64,000 nucleotides of DNA from Euwallacea fornicatus (GCF_040115645.1 NC_089557.1:3604501-3668500), one strand, 5' to 3'. Shown: positions 35,901 to 50,548, counted from the stretch's first letter. The notes: generated by a model not told the origin, from the sequence alone. Program-made: numbers and translations.

Positions 35901-38900
35901 GACAGGAATGGGTAGAGGCAATGTTGCCCCATCGATTTGGAAATCTGTGATTTTTAAGAACATTTTTGTTCTTTTCACATTCGACCATTACGCTATGCTA
36001 ATATTTGACGACGAAGAAATATATCTCAATTAGACATATTTTATATTTGATAATGAATTAGAGACCCCATAACTTTGGGTCGTAAAACTGCACCTCAAGG
36101 AATCTTACAAAGTAACTCTAAAAGCCGCACTAAACTTGCAATTCCGCAGACTTTTACGAATGATAAATATTCAGAAGATAGCGAAGTACTTAAAGGCCTG
36201 AATGAGGGGTCATAACAGTATAAAACTAGGTTTTATGTTGCCGATTTCAGATACGATGGCAGTTACTTTTATTCGGTTTTATCACAGCAACAGGCGTTCA
36301 AAGCGCATAAACAATCTAAACTTCTTAATAATCAAAAGGACATCATATAAAAACAAAATATTGTCCAGCAATGCGACCTTTCAAGCTAATGTACATTCAA
36401 TCAAATGGACGAAACACGAAACACTTCCATTAGCATAATACAATATGCATAGAGGGCCTAAAGGTTACCTCGAAGAAAATCGATAGTCATAGAGTCATGG
36501 TGATAACAACGAGAGAGAATTTATTAAGTGTCTGGTACATTCAAATAGGGGCCCCGCCCTTTAATTGTATCAAATATGTGATATTTGTTATAGTAGAAAT
36601 TCACAGTTTCAATTTCAAATTTAGAAGTTTGTGAGCAGTGAGACGAATTGAAAACGTGCAATTTAGAACTGAAAAGTGAGGGTAACTGAACTAATTTTTG
36701 TTAATAAAATAAGAAACTGAGACTAATTTTGCGGAAAGCCTTTGAAGTTAGGCTAAAAGAGGCCATAAATAAACGCTACAAAAAGGAACAAGTTGATTCA
36801 CTATTCTGTTCAGAAACCAACAGTCTCAAGTCGGACTGGGCGATATGGAATGTTGCCTATCGGCAGTTGATTGTTAAATGCTGGTCACCATTGTCAAGAA
36901 ACCGCTTAGAAATTCTTAACAAAAATTCATTATACGTATATATTCGCAGTGAAGTAGTTATCATAGTTATTGTAATTGCTTACTATTAGTGCCAATTTAG
37001 AGCAAAAGTGGATATTACTTGCATTATTTGGTAATTAATCAATTGAAAATTTAATACTTTACTCCAAGGTAATTCAAATGGCTTTATGGAACATTAATCT
37101 CCTGCAATAAGCTTCCAATTTGATAAGCTTTAATGAACATTCGCTAGTGTGCAACTCTTATACCCACATCGAAAATCAATAATAAGCTTCCAGATTAAAT
37201 GGTTGTTACGAGAAGCTCATATAACCCAAGAAAGGCAGTGATTAATTGAAAGATTTTACAAATTTTGAGTGTGTATATGTGTTGGTTACGGTTGCTTAAT
37301 AACATTATCAATATTCAAGACAAATTTCCATTTGGAGCAATCCCCCCTAGGTACTCATCCTAATATGCCCAGATATTTTACCCTAATAATCCAAACAATT
37401 CTTAGTTTGCTTAGCGTTTGGCTAACTGAGCACAAACTACGATTCCCGAGGTTTATTAACTCAAGAAATGCAGTTTAAGTTGCAGTCGCTTAGCTAGAAT
37501 CGGCCATAATGGAGAATTGGCTCGGAAATTCAGCGTTTCCATTAGGGTTCTTAATAAACAATGAGACACGGCTCCCTTGCAGAGTTAACCTGTTAATTTA
37601 GTTTTGTTCGATATGATTAAGACAATTTCATAATTAATCAGTATGTTGATCTTGTGAAACCTATGTGAAATACAAATCGACAAATTAGAATTGTTAGTTG
37701 AAATAGCTCATTTGAGAGCGTTCAGAGATACATTTCTAACCCTTTTTAAAGACACTTTTGAAATCTTAATAAAAATAGGTATCAAAGGATCTCATATCTC
37801 AACAGCTATCGCAACTAAGGGTCGGACATTTCCTGACTTAGTTATTCCACTAGCATTTTTAAACTAATAATTTTTCAAAATTCGGCAATTCCGTAAGAGA
37901 ATTGTGGCTCTTCAGATGGTAGAGAAATTCATCTAGTTTTAAGAATTCAGTCCTACAAATGGAAATTCCTAATGAGGGATTGAGAGACATCTGTAAAACA
38001 ACTGGACAGTTCAGAAAACGCAATAGGAAATTTTTAAAGGTTCTATATTTTTATTAAATTTTTGGCAATTTTATTCTCGATAAGGACTTGGAGAAAGTGA
38101 GGGACGTTTCAATGTACTATATTTTTTTACATCAACGAATTCGTGATTTATCAAGCATAAAAAAAAGAAGAAGACTATCGATAAAAATAAACACTGAAAA
38201 TTAAATGTTACAAAAGACACTTCAATTCTATTTGAGACAGACATTTTGTTTCGCCATTCTGTCAAGAAATCGATTATGTTATGGCGTGAATTTTGGCATA
38301 GTTAAAAATCAAAGAATTTTCGAAATCTAAACATGGTGAAAATTTAAGATAGTTTATAACCGATGGTTGGTCGACAAATTGCCGGAACTTATACCTTCAG
38401 AACTAAAAAAAAATCACTTGTAATTCTAGATCTTATTAGTCAATGTGATTCTGTATTTATAACTGTCAGTTACTGCACCATGCTTTTGAGGGCCCGAAGC
38501 AGCAAATTATCATTTGGAAAACGAAGCTATATCAGAAAATAAGCTGACCAGAAAATAATGAAATATAGATTGTTCGGAAAACGTTTTCACGGCTTATAAA
38601 CAAAGATAATCAGAGCAATCTTACATAATTGATGGAAGTACCACTTTTGTGTCTAAATCCATTAAATAAATCTTCACAGCAGTCATTAACACACTCTACG
38701 CAAAATGAACATTAGGGTTTTGCTTTCACACAAAAGCTCCCTTCTTTTGCATCTTTCAAAGGCGAATCCGAACTCTAAAACCCTATTATTCTACTCGTAC
38801 AAACCCCGCATTATTAATCCTTCTCGTAATGGAGGAGCGGAAATATTTTCAAACTTCCAAAATTCGGATAATGAGTAACGTGGCCTCTGAACTGCGCAGA

Positions 38901-41295
38901 AAAGCAGAATTAATGGCGGCAATTACTACACAGAGACATGTGTAGGTGACAGCGACTCCGTCCATTTGGAAAATGCGGCTTAAATTATGTTGGGATGTCA
39001 GGCAACTTGTAACCGCTATATGGATGGGGTTACGGGCTTATTTCCTATAGGTCTAAGTTTCCAAAAAGGGTTTTATTATTAATTGACGCAGCGATAATTC
39101 AGGAAAAGACATTTTGAGGTATTTGCAGTCAATGGACTATCAACGCCATCTATTGGATGTCCTAAGTCGGATTAGTTTAGATTTGTAATGTAATTTATAT
39201 TTGCTCTGAAATAAGATACTTTTACGACTTTGCACAGAATTTGATTTGATAATTAATCATTGTTCCGTTAAGGCACGTCCAGTTACTCGACATCGCTGTA
39301 ACCTAGATCGTAACAAGAATCTACATATTACAAGTCAAACACTTTGTGCAGCCTTCTTCTATAATATGCGATATGAACAATAGCCATTATCATAACGAAT
39401 ATGATATCTGTTCTTACATGCCTATACTTAGCAACTATTGAAATTAATTGCCATTTAATATGTACTCGTACATTCCTGTTCGTTACAGAATGTGGCATGT
39501 GTCGTGATGTTACGTGACGTGCCGGAAAGTAGTTCAAAGAGCGGAACGCTTGACACTCCCGAGTTGCTGCTGTGCCCACAAAGAGTTCAGGAAAAATAGA
39601 TAAATAGATTCAGGAGAGATACACTAAAATGGACGATTTCAATTATTTCTCTCATGCAAGATTCCACATAGATGTGAAATGTTAGCGTCTTTAGCGTTAG
39701 AGTTCTACAGACCATCCCCAAATAAAAAGCATAAAACGTGTCTTGATCTAAATGTCTCAACCAGGAGTCATGAACACTCGTGGTTATCTAGCTAAATTCC
39801 GGATAATATTTTTAATTCTATAATAGTTATTTATGTAACGAGTGAGGAATGAATAGTTTTGTGTAACGAGTGGGACTTTGCGAGACAAGTGAAGGGAGAT
39901 CGCGCGCTATGAGACGAGTTACGCAATGCATGTTTGGTTTTGACATCACATCAATCCGATTCATAGTTGATGGGGCTCTGTTATTAAATTTATGTATAGG
40001 GAAAATGGAACGAGTGCGAATAGAGTGAATAAGCGCGAATGAGATTTAAAAACCTGGGGCAAAAAATTCAAGTGGTGAATGTAAATACTGAACAAAACCT
40101 ATTTGAATGTTTTAGTTTTAATCATGCCATGTCGGTAAATTTTGTATATTAAATATTGATTTTTTTGTTGTTGTTTTACCTATGTATTAGCCATAGAAAA
40201 ACTAGACTACGCAACTCGGCTAGCTCAACACAACAATTTAGGACTACACATTGGGCATCGACCCACCCTGGTTATACAATATGAGATTGTTTAATATGCA
40301 TAACCCTATTCTAGCGATATTTAAATCATAGGTGAACTCTTTATTTGTTTCTCACCGTTGTCTCAATGCTTTCCGGCTGATTTTCCGTTAGTCCTCAGTT
40401 ATTTATTACTCCACTATATTTTTTTTTCAATTGTGTTTCTATTATGCCATGCAGCAGGGCCGGCGTGACCCAATATGCAAACCGTGCATTTGCAGCAAGC
40501 GGCAAATATCACAGGCAATAGTTTTCCACGGTCTTTATGGAAAATACAACTTTCTTCCCTGGGGGGCATGGGAAAAAGGAGGAAATTTCTACTTTTACTC
40601 CAGCGAATAATTTGAGTCACTACACGGAGCGGAAGGCCTCAATATTCCATAGAGTAAAAGCAGTGATCTATAAAAGCGGTAGAAAAGAAACAGTCGGGTT
40701 TAAGGGCAAGAGACGGCGCCGTGTTAATTTGCACAGTACGACAAACTGCCTAGTGCCGGATCTGCCACGTAGTCCTGTTGGATAAAAAAGTTACATAGAC
40801 TACTGCGGAGTAATTTAGCTCTACTTGTTTTTCATCACTTACCATCTGTTCCAATTTCAACCTGAACATTTTCTCCATTAAAACGTGTCCAGTTTTATTT
40901 TTCCCATGTTCCACGCGGAATTGACCGGATTAGCATTTGTTAGTTCCGGCGCTGAATGTTTGTTGGAAACACTGACAAAGCGGTTTTTGTCCCCTGATAC
41001 AAAAACGATGGAAACTAATTTTATAAGTACACATGTGAATGAATAGTTTTGTTCTTAAATATGCCCTATAAATGGTTTTATTGAGATTTACTGTATGTAG
41101 AAAATGCTTTGGTCGAAGCAAAATTAGTAAGTAATGAATCAATCAACTTTTATTATTGAAAAAACAAATATTCTTAACTTTCTTGACGCGATGGTGAATG
41201 ATTTGTTTGGTGTTGTTAAGCCTTATACACTGATATTGCTGCTGGAGTCTGTCTGATTAAAGATTTTTCGTAATCCTTCCTTCTCTTTGTTTCAG
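29974..41295. other. second part of the 20.7-kb host intron
   Basis: AT-rich DNA with no supported gene. It includes a run of 13 C at 33171-33183 and small AT repeats. The longest frame, 34253-34642 (129 codons, GTG start), has no recognisable domain. The stretch ends with the acceptor TTCTCTTTGTTTCAG at 41281-41295. Confidence 0.45.
33171..33183. repeat. poly-C run
   Basis: Thirteen consecutive C. Confidence 0.85.
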
Positions 41296-41381
41296 GTAAG
41301 AGGCCCAAGCAATCGAAGACACACAGAGATCCAGACAACAATGGCAACTCCTACCCTAAAGATTGCCAAGAGCCCACCTAA
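41296..41381 (+). CDS. host gene, terminal coding exon
   Basis: It is entered after TTCTCTTTGTTTCAG. In phase 1 from exon 3 it restores GGT, then KRPKQSKTHRDPDNNG, and ends NSYPKDCQEPT with TAA at 41379-41381, giving a 696-aa protein. The exon is richer in GC than its flanks, and a poly(A) signal lies 200 bp downstream. A second frame (phase 0, used if the 44-nt micro-exon is included) is open to TAG at 41398-41400, ending PPNCKYPL. Linking this exon across 20.7 kb is inferred from matching phase and the strong acceptor. The acceptor is followed directly by GTAAG, so it could also act as a recursive splice point. Confidence 0.5.
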
Positions 41382-41578
41382 CTGTAAATATCCCCTCTAG
41401 TTGGCCATATTATTTCCTCATAATTCTAAAAACACTTCTCACCCCTCTATCGTGTATGTGTCACAAACTGCCCTTCTAATTATCGCTATAGGATTTTTCA
41501 TTTTAAAGGCAATTTTTGTACATAATTTTGTAGCTATCTAAATGGCTGGTGATACAATTTGTCTCCATTAATTTGACT

Positions 41579-41584
41579 AATAAA
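41579..41584 (+). terminator. poly(A) signal AATAAA of the host gene
   Basis: AATAAA lies about 200 bp after the stop codons of the terminal exon, followed within 20-30 bp by a T/GT-rich stretch (CTGTTTTGTTTCTTTTTTGT). This arrangement is expected for 3' end cleavage and polyadenylation. Confidence 0.6.
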
Positions 41585-41609
41585 AAGTTGAATTACTCCC
41601 TGTTTTGTT

Positions 41610-44600
41610 TCTTTTTTGTCCTTTTGGTTAACGCACAATCTTTCGCTTATCATCTATAGCACAAATGTTTATATTAACCTAATTAATTTTTCGGCAATCA
41701 AAAGTACCTAGAAATTCATTTTGGCCGCAATAAATTCTAGTAAACTTTATTTTTAGAAGAGAATTTATACCATATTCGACTAGGGCTAGACTTTGAAATC
41801 AGTTCTCCTTTGTTAGTGATAATTAAACGATCCCAAATACTCATCAGCAGTTAAGATAGTAAAGATGAAGAACGCGCTGCCTTTGTAGTCAATCTACGTA
41901 AACATGTTCTATACCTTTGAAACGGATTGTTCATTTTTTCTTTCATTTTGTTGTGAACACTGCTTCACATATAAATGTTGTTTGTTGAAGTAGTAAAATT
42001 ACACAATCTTCTAAGCGAGAACTCACTGAAACGTTAGCGTTTGCTAAAGCCTCAGCCGAAAATTTTTATTCACGTTTCGGTAACAATCAACAAATCGATT
42101 GCCGATTTGAGATATTAGGAAAAAAATGTTATAATAAAAAAGAATATTTGTATTAAATAAGGCAACGAGTTGAAAATCAAATTTCTTGCAAATAATTATT
42201 TTATTTTTTATTGCTATAATGTACCTATTACTTTAGGGACTTTGAAAATGAAAAAATGGTACTCGTGCAAAATAAAGTATTCTCACCTTAAGTAGAAATG
42301 CTTCCTACACCGATTTTTTTAGTGAAATCGTTTACATATTAATTTGTTCAAGATACCAATGATGAATGGCTCTAAGATATGGGATTAATTCAGATTTTAT
42401 AGCGTTCATACCCAAGGAAATTAAATTATTTCGTGGTTTCCAACCATGCAGCTAAGGGATCAATTTTTTTTATATGAAATATTTTGGGGCATTCGGTTTT
42501 CTGTGTCGGTTTTTATACAGTGTGTGCAACACGAAAGAATAAAAAATAATGAGGCGGTTTACAGTAACCTGTGAAGACGTAAAAAAGTAAATTAAATTAA
42601 CATTCTCCTAGTTCATTAATAACATTAATAATATAAAATAATATTAACTTTAAGATCGAATACGAACAGAAGAAACGCTTACTATCGGACCAGTTCAATA
42701 AAGGAATAAAAGAGCGCTCATGGTGTAAATTTTTATTAAATAAGATGTTTATTCCGCATTAGAAAAAAATAATTATCCATACTTTTACTATGCAATGAGG
42801 GATTTTCGAGGCGTTTCACATATTTTACACCCTCACATGCCATTATACTCCTTATTTTTCTCAAACGAAATAAGAGAAAAAACTATCTGTATATTATAAG
42901 TTTAACTTTGATCCCTTGCTACTGAACGAAACTCCCTGATATTCCGCTGTCTTTATTATTGTCGCAGATACATGGAACTTACCAACAAACAAGACCTCTA
43001 TAAATTCCACATCGCATTGAAAACTCAACTAAAACGGCCATCCCGATATTGAAACCATAAATCAGCCCAAGTGAATACACGCGAATAGTCATTCCTCTTC
43101 CTCCTCCTCCTCCGCAACATCTGAATTCAGTATTAATCACGGTTTCCATTAAATTGTGTCGTGAAAGCATTGTATAGTCACAGCAATTGCCGCTGTGCAA
43201 ACAGCAATGAAGTCAAATACCTTGAAAACTGAAGGGAGTCTTCGCTATAAATAACCAATAAATGACAGGTCGAATTCAGGCCCATCTGGGCATTAAAGGC
43301 CCACGCTGTATTTAAGCGGATTTGCATGGAAGTTGCGTGTGAGGTATAAATTATATAATTTTTTTTTTATTGTTTAATTAAGGGAGCTCCCAATATGGTG
43401 TTTCACATTGTGCCCTTTGTGAGGAAAATTCCATTTCAGGGCCGTAAAAATCTCAAGTTATTGCGTCATTTTCTGATATAGGCCGTTTTCCTCGGTCGGG
43501 GGAATATTCTATAAAACCGGTTTATGGAGATTTTGTCGATAAAATACATTTTCTAGTGGGTATTTTATGTATTTTACTCAAGCAGATAGAATTGAGGAGG
43601 CTCTTGGTTGCTCGAATTGGGAAATAGGTGAGTAGCATCAGCGAGCAAAATAAGGGCGAGCATTTTTACCCATAAATTTGAAAGGCCAGACAGTTTTATA
43701 ACTATTACGTAGGAATCCACAATGTTTATAATTAAAGAGGATATGAGAAATGAATGACATGAAAATGAAAAAAAGATTAAAAAATTTACGATGTAAAAGA
43801 CATAACCTGTGCAATATCAAATATCAAAGTCATATTGTTTATAGTCTTGATTTACTCACCACTAAAACTGAAATGTCACTTAATTTGTTAATCTTAGTTG
43901 GAGTCGAATTCGTTACCTATAAAAAGTTAGATATTTCCAAGAATGCTTTTATTACCTTTACTGCTAATCACATTCTTGATAACTGTTCAAAATTCCTTAT
44001 AGCGTTTGCTATTGGGAAAACTAATGGGACAATACACTATTCGTGTTTCTACCTACAAAATGTCCATAATATAGCATATTAATGCGCCACAATTTATATA
44101 AAAGAGACGTTGGTTGCTCCTACCCGGAAATACCTCACTTCTTTCTGTCCCTTACTTTTTACTGTGTATCCCATATCGTTCAGTGTTGATTTAACAACCG
44201 TTTAACCACGATAGACAATGTTTTTCCATGAATTATCCACCCCTATCCCGCAGATAAAATTGCCAGTACTTTGATTGAACTCTTAGTCCTTGGATCTCAT
44301 ATTCTTTAGGAGTCTCTAGACCTCTGTCGTTAATGTAGGAATAATTGGGGTCTTCTTCGGTTACACTGCAGCCCTATTTTTGATCTACACCTTCGAACCA
44401 TGTATTGAGAGAAGATCGGGCCTTGATTGTGTTGGGGAAAACTTTCAGGTATTCTTAAATGAGCTACCTACTCCCTAAAGTACCTAATCTAAAGGTTATC
44501 TCTCAGAGGAACGCCCTAAAACTCTGGACATCGAAACAGGTCGTAATTCACTGACTATTAGCTCATAATTACCCATAAACCAAAACTAATTCTGGAAAAT

Positions 44601-47600
44601 TCAAAATACCCATTACATGGGTTTGTTTCCGGGAGTGGTTAATTTTATGTCGCTAATGCAACTGGCTTTGTTGCTGTTTCAGAGTGCAACGTTTGTCGTT
44701 GAAAGGGCCTATGAATTTTCATAAACTGAGCCAATCTCGGTTTTTAATACGCCCCTCGGTCCTTTTGTCTACTCCATTTAATCTCCTGGTGGATTTCGTT
44801 GCCATTAATTTTTAGTTTGCTTTGAACCCGATCTTTGCGTCTATCAGGGGACATTTAATATCCCCAATATATTAATTTGGACCTTCCCAAAAGCGAGAGA
44901 GATCCGAGTCCATTAAGCAATAAAAATGTCGTGTTTCGTCCTGCTTCTTAAGCCACTTTGGCCAATTTATTACGGGAACCTCCCGATCGTTGCTCATGAC
45001 GTGAATTTTTTCCCTGGATCAAATATCCTTTCCACGCTTCGCTCGTCCAAGTTCACCAACTTATATTAATATAAATCCGGAAAGTTCTGGACATCTGCCT
45101 CGACTAATAAAAAGCGACAGAAACACGTCGAAACGACAATCGCTTTTAATGTTTTGCTTCGCCGCTGAAAATTCGAGACTTTTATTGCCTTTTATCTCGC
45201 AAAAAGGAGGATCATATCATGCTTTATCGCGTTTATTATCTTGACTTGATTGGGTCATATCTAGATTTTTCCAAAAAGTAATATTATAACTTTCGCATCG
45301 TACATACGAACGTATCGCGAAATGAAATTGTTTTCCACGAAACGAAATGATGGCAACGCGTCAATTCGCCGATATGTCTGCAGGAAATTGTGCTCGAAGT
45401 CTGCCGCTCCTGCTGCACAACAAATGTTTCCAACATTTGCTCCTAAAAAGAAAATTAATGCGGCACATAAATTTACAGTTCTAAACGGGCTGAAATATTC
45501 AAGGCAAAACGCGAAACAAATAGAAACACGTTCGTTTAATAAAAACACTCAATCCTCTTGCTAACGGTTTCCGGGCAGAGCTGGTTGTCGTTCTGATCCC
45601 GAACGAATTGCTGATATTACAACAAAAATCAGTTGGATATGTGTCTGAAAACTAGTCACAAGTGTCGAAAAAGAGGGAGATCTCTGCGTTAAAAAATCGA
45701 CACTGCTAGCGAATATCTAAAGGGGAAACTGTTATAGGAACTTTGATAAGACGACTTACTTTCCATCACAGAGCGCTGAGCTGAAATAGGAATTTTGCAA
45801 GCTGTTACAACTTTCTCATTTTCAAACAGTGTGCCTAACAATTGACCATTTCAAATTTCTAACAAAATGTCCGAGTTTCTAGACCAATTTAAATTGGTTT
45901 AGAACACTACCACGCACATCTGGCAACGTATTGGATTATGATGGGAAATTGAACCCGTAAGTTCAGCCGGTAAGAACTGCAAATGTTACCTGAAAGTTTG
46001 CAAACTTGATGTGGCAACATTGGTGCGCCCAAGATCAGTTGTTGTTTTTCTGGTTGCCTAACGTAGAACCCTTGCAACAATGCGGCCTGGTTTCGTTATT
46101 TCTAACAATCCCTGAGGATTTTTTTCTTGAATAAACCCCGGCGAACAATGACTTTCCTTTAGCTGCCACTTGCGAATGGAACTTTTTCAGCTTTAACTTT
46201 ATTTCTCTTCGTCGTAAAAAGTCGATTGCCTGAAAAATCAGTACCCGACAAAGGTTTGGCAAATAAAACAGGAAACAATCCCGAGCATAAAGAACACAAT
46301 ATTCCATAAAATTGGCTGGATCTTGCGATCCAGCCAAGAGAGAAAATACAAGATCCTTACACATCATTGGACACTTTGTCCTAACGGGTTCTTGTAGCTT
46401 TGTTTTACAAACGCTCTCGAATGTGTTTTATTTTCATACTGCTCTTTTACCACAAGCTTCATGAGACGTCTTATATTTGAATGCTAATCTCATGCCTCTA
46501 TTGTCCCGAGGGAATCAAATTGAGGATGTGCGTTTATTTATATCTGGACTAATGCGCCACGATTCCTCACAGATGTGTGCAACTGTCTTTAGTGCCATTT
46601 GGCATCGGAGATTCGGTTACCCAATGTTTGTGTCTTCTTGTTTTGTTTAAATGACTCTAATGAAAGACGCACCATTGACATGAATAATTGTGTCGACACA
46701 ATAAATACTTATGTGAGACTAAAGTTCCCGAGAGCTAAAAGGCAAACGAGAAGACTCGAAAGACGGGCATTGTGCAGGGGCACAAAGGGAAACTTTCGAG
46801 CTTTGTGTAGTCAAATTTATCTAACCGTTTGAAGTTTTCTAGGGGGAAACTCTAGAAGATGCTTCTTAAATTGGCATTAGGTCTTAATGTGAAAACTTCA
46901 TTTTTCTGAAAAAATCTCTTATTCCTAATCCTATGCGCGGAAAGGTTCTATTACTCCATCAAAAAGCTTAAACTCCCTTTTTACCAACACTACTCCAATT
47001 AAACTTTTATTTAACCTTAAGTAAACGGGCTATAGTAAACTTTGCCACCAAGAAGCTTGCTAAGGGCAAACTTCAAACAAATCTGTTTGCTTTGATTCCC
47101 AGCTTGCCCGAATGTGAAACCAAAACAAGTGTTTGTTTTCGGAACTTATTGTATACATTTAAACATCATTAACGGCTTATAATTATCAAACTTTACAATA
47201 AGGGTCTCAAACGTAATACTTTTCCCTCGGGGAACGAGTCGAAACTTAGCAGGAGTTTCGAGTTCATTTCGGATTAGAAAAACGTTTGAAATGCACAGGT
47301 TTGACATGTTGTTTTGGAGGTTCAAGGCTTTAAATTTCAGGATGTTTAAGTTGAAGGATGCTCAAAATTTCGAAGTTCTAATACCACATTAACATTTTCA
47401 TGTAGTAAAATTTGGTAAAAAACTTTTTACGCTTATTTTTAAGTTCGTGAGGATGCCGGTTGATCCAGAGCTGAAAGCCTACCTTACGACGGCACGATTA
47501 TAATGAACTATTTACTAAATACATAACACAGAGAGGGCACTCCATGTAAAATTAAAAAAACTAAATATAAAAAAAATGAAATAAAATTAAAAAATTATTT

Positions 47601-49850
47601 AAGATTTTAGCACGCCTCTGACTACGCTTTAAAGTTACTATAAATACTAAAATTGGAAGTCACATTGATATTAAAATGATGTTATATACTGGGGACAATT
47701 TCGGACATTCTCTTATCATATTATTTATATTCATAATTTGATTTAAGAATGCAGCGTGCAACTGAGCAGTGGTTATGGCGTTTTCTCGAGGTGTGAAATC
47801 AGTAGTACACCTTCAAATTGGGGTTAGAACAGTGTTGTTCTGGATGTTCCTTAGATAGGTTTGACTTTGTTACATTCGTTTATTGACTCAGAGAGACTTT
47901 ACATATATGTAAGTATGTACGTTATATGCAAAAATTCTTGTCCATCAATACTAGGCCGTCAATCCGAAATTTCTCAAATTTAGATTTTTTACCACAATTT
48001 TTAACAACCCGAAAACTTCACGACTCTTGCAATTCACGGTATTTTTATTCGGGAAAGAAATGAACATAAAGAAAATCCATTTCTCAAGATTTTGCACCGA
48101 AATGAAAACATATTGATGTCAATCGAGAAATGTTCCCAAAATTTTGGTCTTATAAGTTTTAACTAAGATATTGAAAGCTAAATCGCGTAGCTTTAACGTT
48201 GCCCCGTTGCAAAAACCACGGGGTCAAATCATAAATAATGGCCGGTAAATGAGCCTGACAAGCCCCAAACAAAATCCCGCTCAAACAATCAATTAGTTAG
48301 CTGTCTCTTTTTGTTTTTAATGTTCTTTTTCGCTAAAAAGCCATGACGCGAAATAAGCGAATTTGCTATTTTCGTAACCAAAAAAGTATGCCTGGAAAAA
48401 CTTTAGCTGAAACATTTTAAATCGGAATAAATGTGTGTTCTTTTGACATAGCAAGGACAAAATTGTTCAAAAATAATCAGAATTAACCTGGAAGTGACGT
48501 TTTCCCCTTTTTTTCTCGTTTCGATGCAACACTGACGATATAAAATAAAATCTCTAACGAGGGATGTCATCGCGAAAGAGCAATTCCTGACATCCTTCTC
48601 CATAATACATTATCTATTTACATATCTGCGAATGAACATTTCAGTTCAATTCTGAACATACAACTGTGAGATAGAGATAAAATAAAAGTTTTCCTATGGA
48701 GGCACTTTGTTTTATCATCTCAAGTTCCTGTTTGTCAGAAGAATCACAACAGAAATCTAAAAAATGAGGAACCAGTTTCATAGCTAATCGTTGTAGATCA
48801 AGGAAAAATACGAGCCACTTACGGAATTTACGACCAGTTTCACAGTAAAAACTCCTCTCTATTACTTAAAAGCACTAATTAATCTTGACTAGTAAAGCTG
48901 CCAGAGCTCTAATTAAAATATAATGTTTACAATACATTTTCGCTCCAAAAAGGGATCTCGAGCTCGCTATTAACGAGTGTAAACTAACTGTGACACGTAA
49001 AACTAATTAATATGACACATTATAGTTATTTAAATACGATAGTAAACCCGTTCGAATAAATTTTGGAAAGCAAAAGCGCCGAAATCCGGCTTTAGCGAAA
49101 ATGTTAATGGGCGGGATTTGCAGGGTTTACATAAACCGAACGAAACGTACTAAAACAGTCTGAATGTCTCTGGCAGACATTAAAACTGCGTGTTTAATGG
49201 AGTGAAATTATTGCATGTGAAATGTCCATTAAGTCGATGAACTTTGTATTATTTTATGCCATCTCGAAAGACGAATGAATGTAACTTCAGGACGGAGACG
49301 TTTAACTAAACTTTGTGGAATATTTGATCGTAAATAGCCAAAGCTTCCATGAAGGCCTCCATTAATTTTAGGAAGCTGCCTTCACAGGCGGGCACTTTTG
49401 AAATATGTTTTATACGTTTGAGGCGGATTTTTTTAAAATTTTTCATTTATTTTGTTCGGAATAACGCTTCACACGCAAGTAGGAGTTGTTGAAACGGTGG
49501 AATTGCACAGCATTTACTGAGGGCTCCGACGAAAATTCTTGTTAACGTTTCGTTAACGAATCTGTCATCGCTCTCAGGAACTAGAGAAAAAAGCTATTAA
49601 ACCGTGAATTCGCGGAACTAAAATGTATCGGACGTAAAATATGTTGAACACTCTGAAAATTCCTTCACTTTTCCTGTGTGTGAGTGATTATTCTTAGTTT
49701 CTTTTCATCCATGGCTGACCCTTACTCAACCATTGGTGATCAAGAGACCACACATCGAGATTTGTTAAGCAAAATATATGCCCTTGCTTTTTTACGCCTA
49801 TTTAATGATTACAACGATCAGCATCGTTTGGCCTAGTTCAGGTTGGGTTA
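41610..49850. other. no gene seen
   Basis: AT-rich sequence downstream of the host gene's probable 3' end. The ORFs (up to 110 codons near 43750 and 46035) lack domains, splice context or codon signal. No RNA genes or clear transposon ends were found. Confidence 0.45.
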
Positions 49851-49852
49851 TA

Positions 49853-50548
49853 CAGGGTGTTTCTGATTAGGTGGTAAAATATTCAATGGGTGAATCCTGA
49901 ACCAAATTTAAGGGAGAAAGTTCATATAAAACCATATCCAAAAATGCTTTGGCTTCGATCTGTAGGGTGTTAACAAACGCTGATGCGTCGTTCCAAACAC
50001 CGCCAAAAAACCATTGTCTTTTTGGCAGTTTCAGGCAACGAACGATCAGTAGTTGTCAAACCTGACAGCAAATAAATGCAGCAGAAAATCAACTTTACAA
50101 AGTGTTACTTTATTATTTAAATTGTTCGATGCTACTGATTGTTACCGCGAATGCTACGTAAACCATCGATTTGGATCGAAATTTTGCAATAAACTGAAAA
50201 GTGCGGAAGCTCAATGCGGGTTTCAGAAATTTGTCTGAAAGATTGAAAATATTAAAAAAAAAAATGTGATAAGTGAGAACCCGAGACCCATCGATCCTCA
50301 CCACTCGATGTGTGAAATCAAAGCCCGAATATTTCCGGACGTAGGGAACACTCGACGTGTGATCTGTGCAAATTTTCAGTAAAGTTCGATAAAAAAATAA
50401 TCAACTAACTTAAAAAAAAAGTGTTTCTGAACATCCCGTAGACCGGAGCCAGAGCACTTTTCGACATATCTCTATAAGAACTTTTCATCTTAAATTTCGC
50501 TCAAGAGGCGCCCGTTCAATTTTTTACCGTCCGTTCAGAACCACCCTG
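49853..50548. mobile_element. non-autonomous TIR element (about 696 bp)
   Basis: It is flanked by TA at 49851-49852 and 50549-50550. Ends read CAGGGTGTTTCTGATTAG on the left and, on the opposite strand, CAGGGTGGTTCTGAACGG on the right. The inside has no transposase frame, so it is probably a MITE-like or internally deleted derivative of a Tc1/mariner-class family. The shared TIR is about 14 bp. Confidence 0.5.

Noticed and set aside
40450..40790. Possible hAT element starting CAGGGCCGGCG
   Set aside because: The opposite end shares only CAGG and there is no 8-bp target duplication.
46035..46367. 110-codon minus-strand frame
   Set aside because: No domain, no splice signals, and AT-rich like the flanks.
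47454..47500. GGTTGATCC, as at the start of small-subunit rRNA
   Set aside because: The sequence after it does not follow rRNA, so this is a short chance match.
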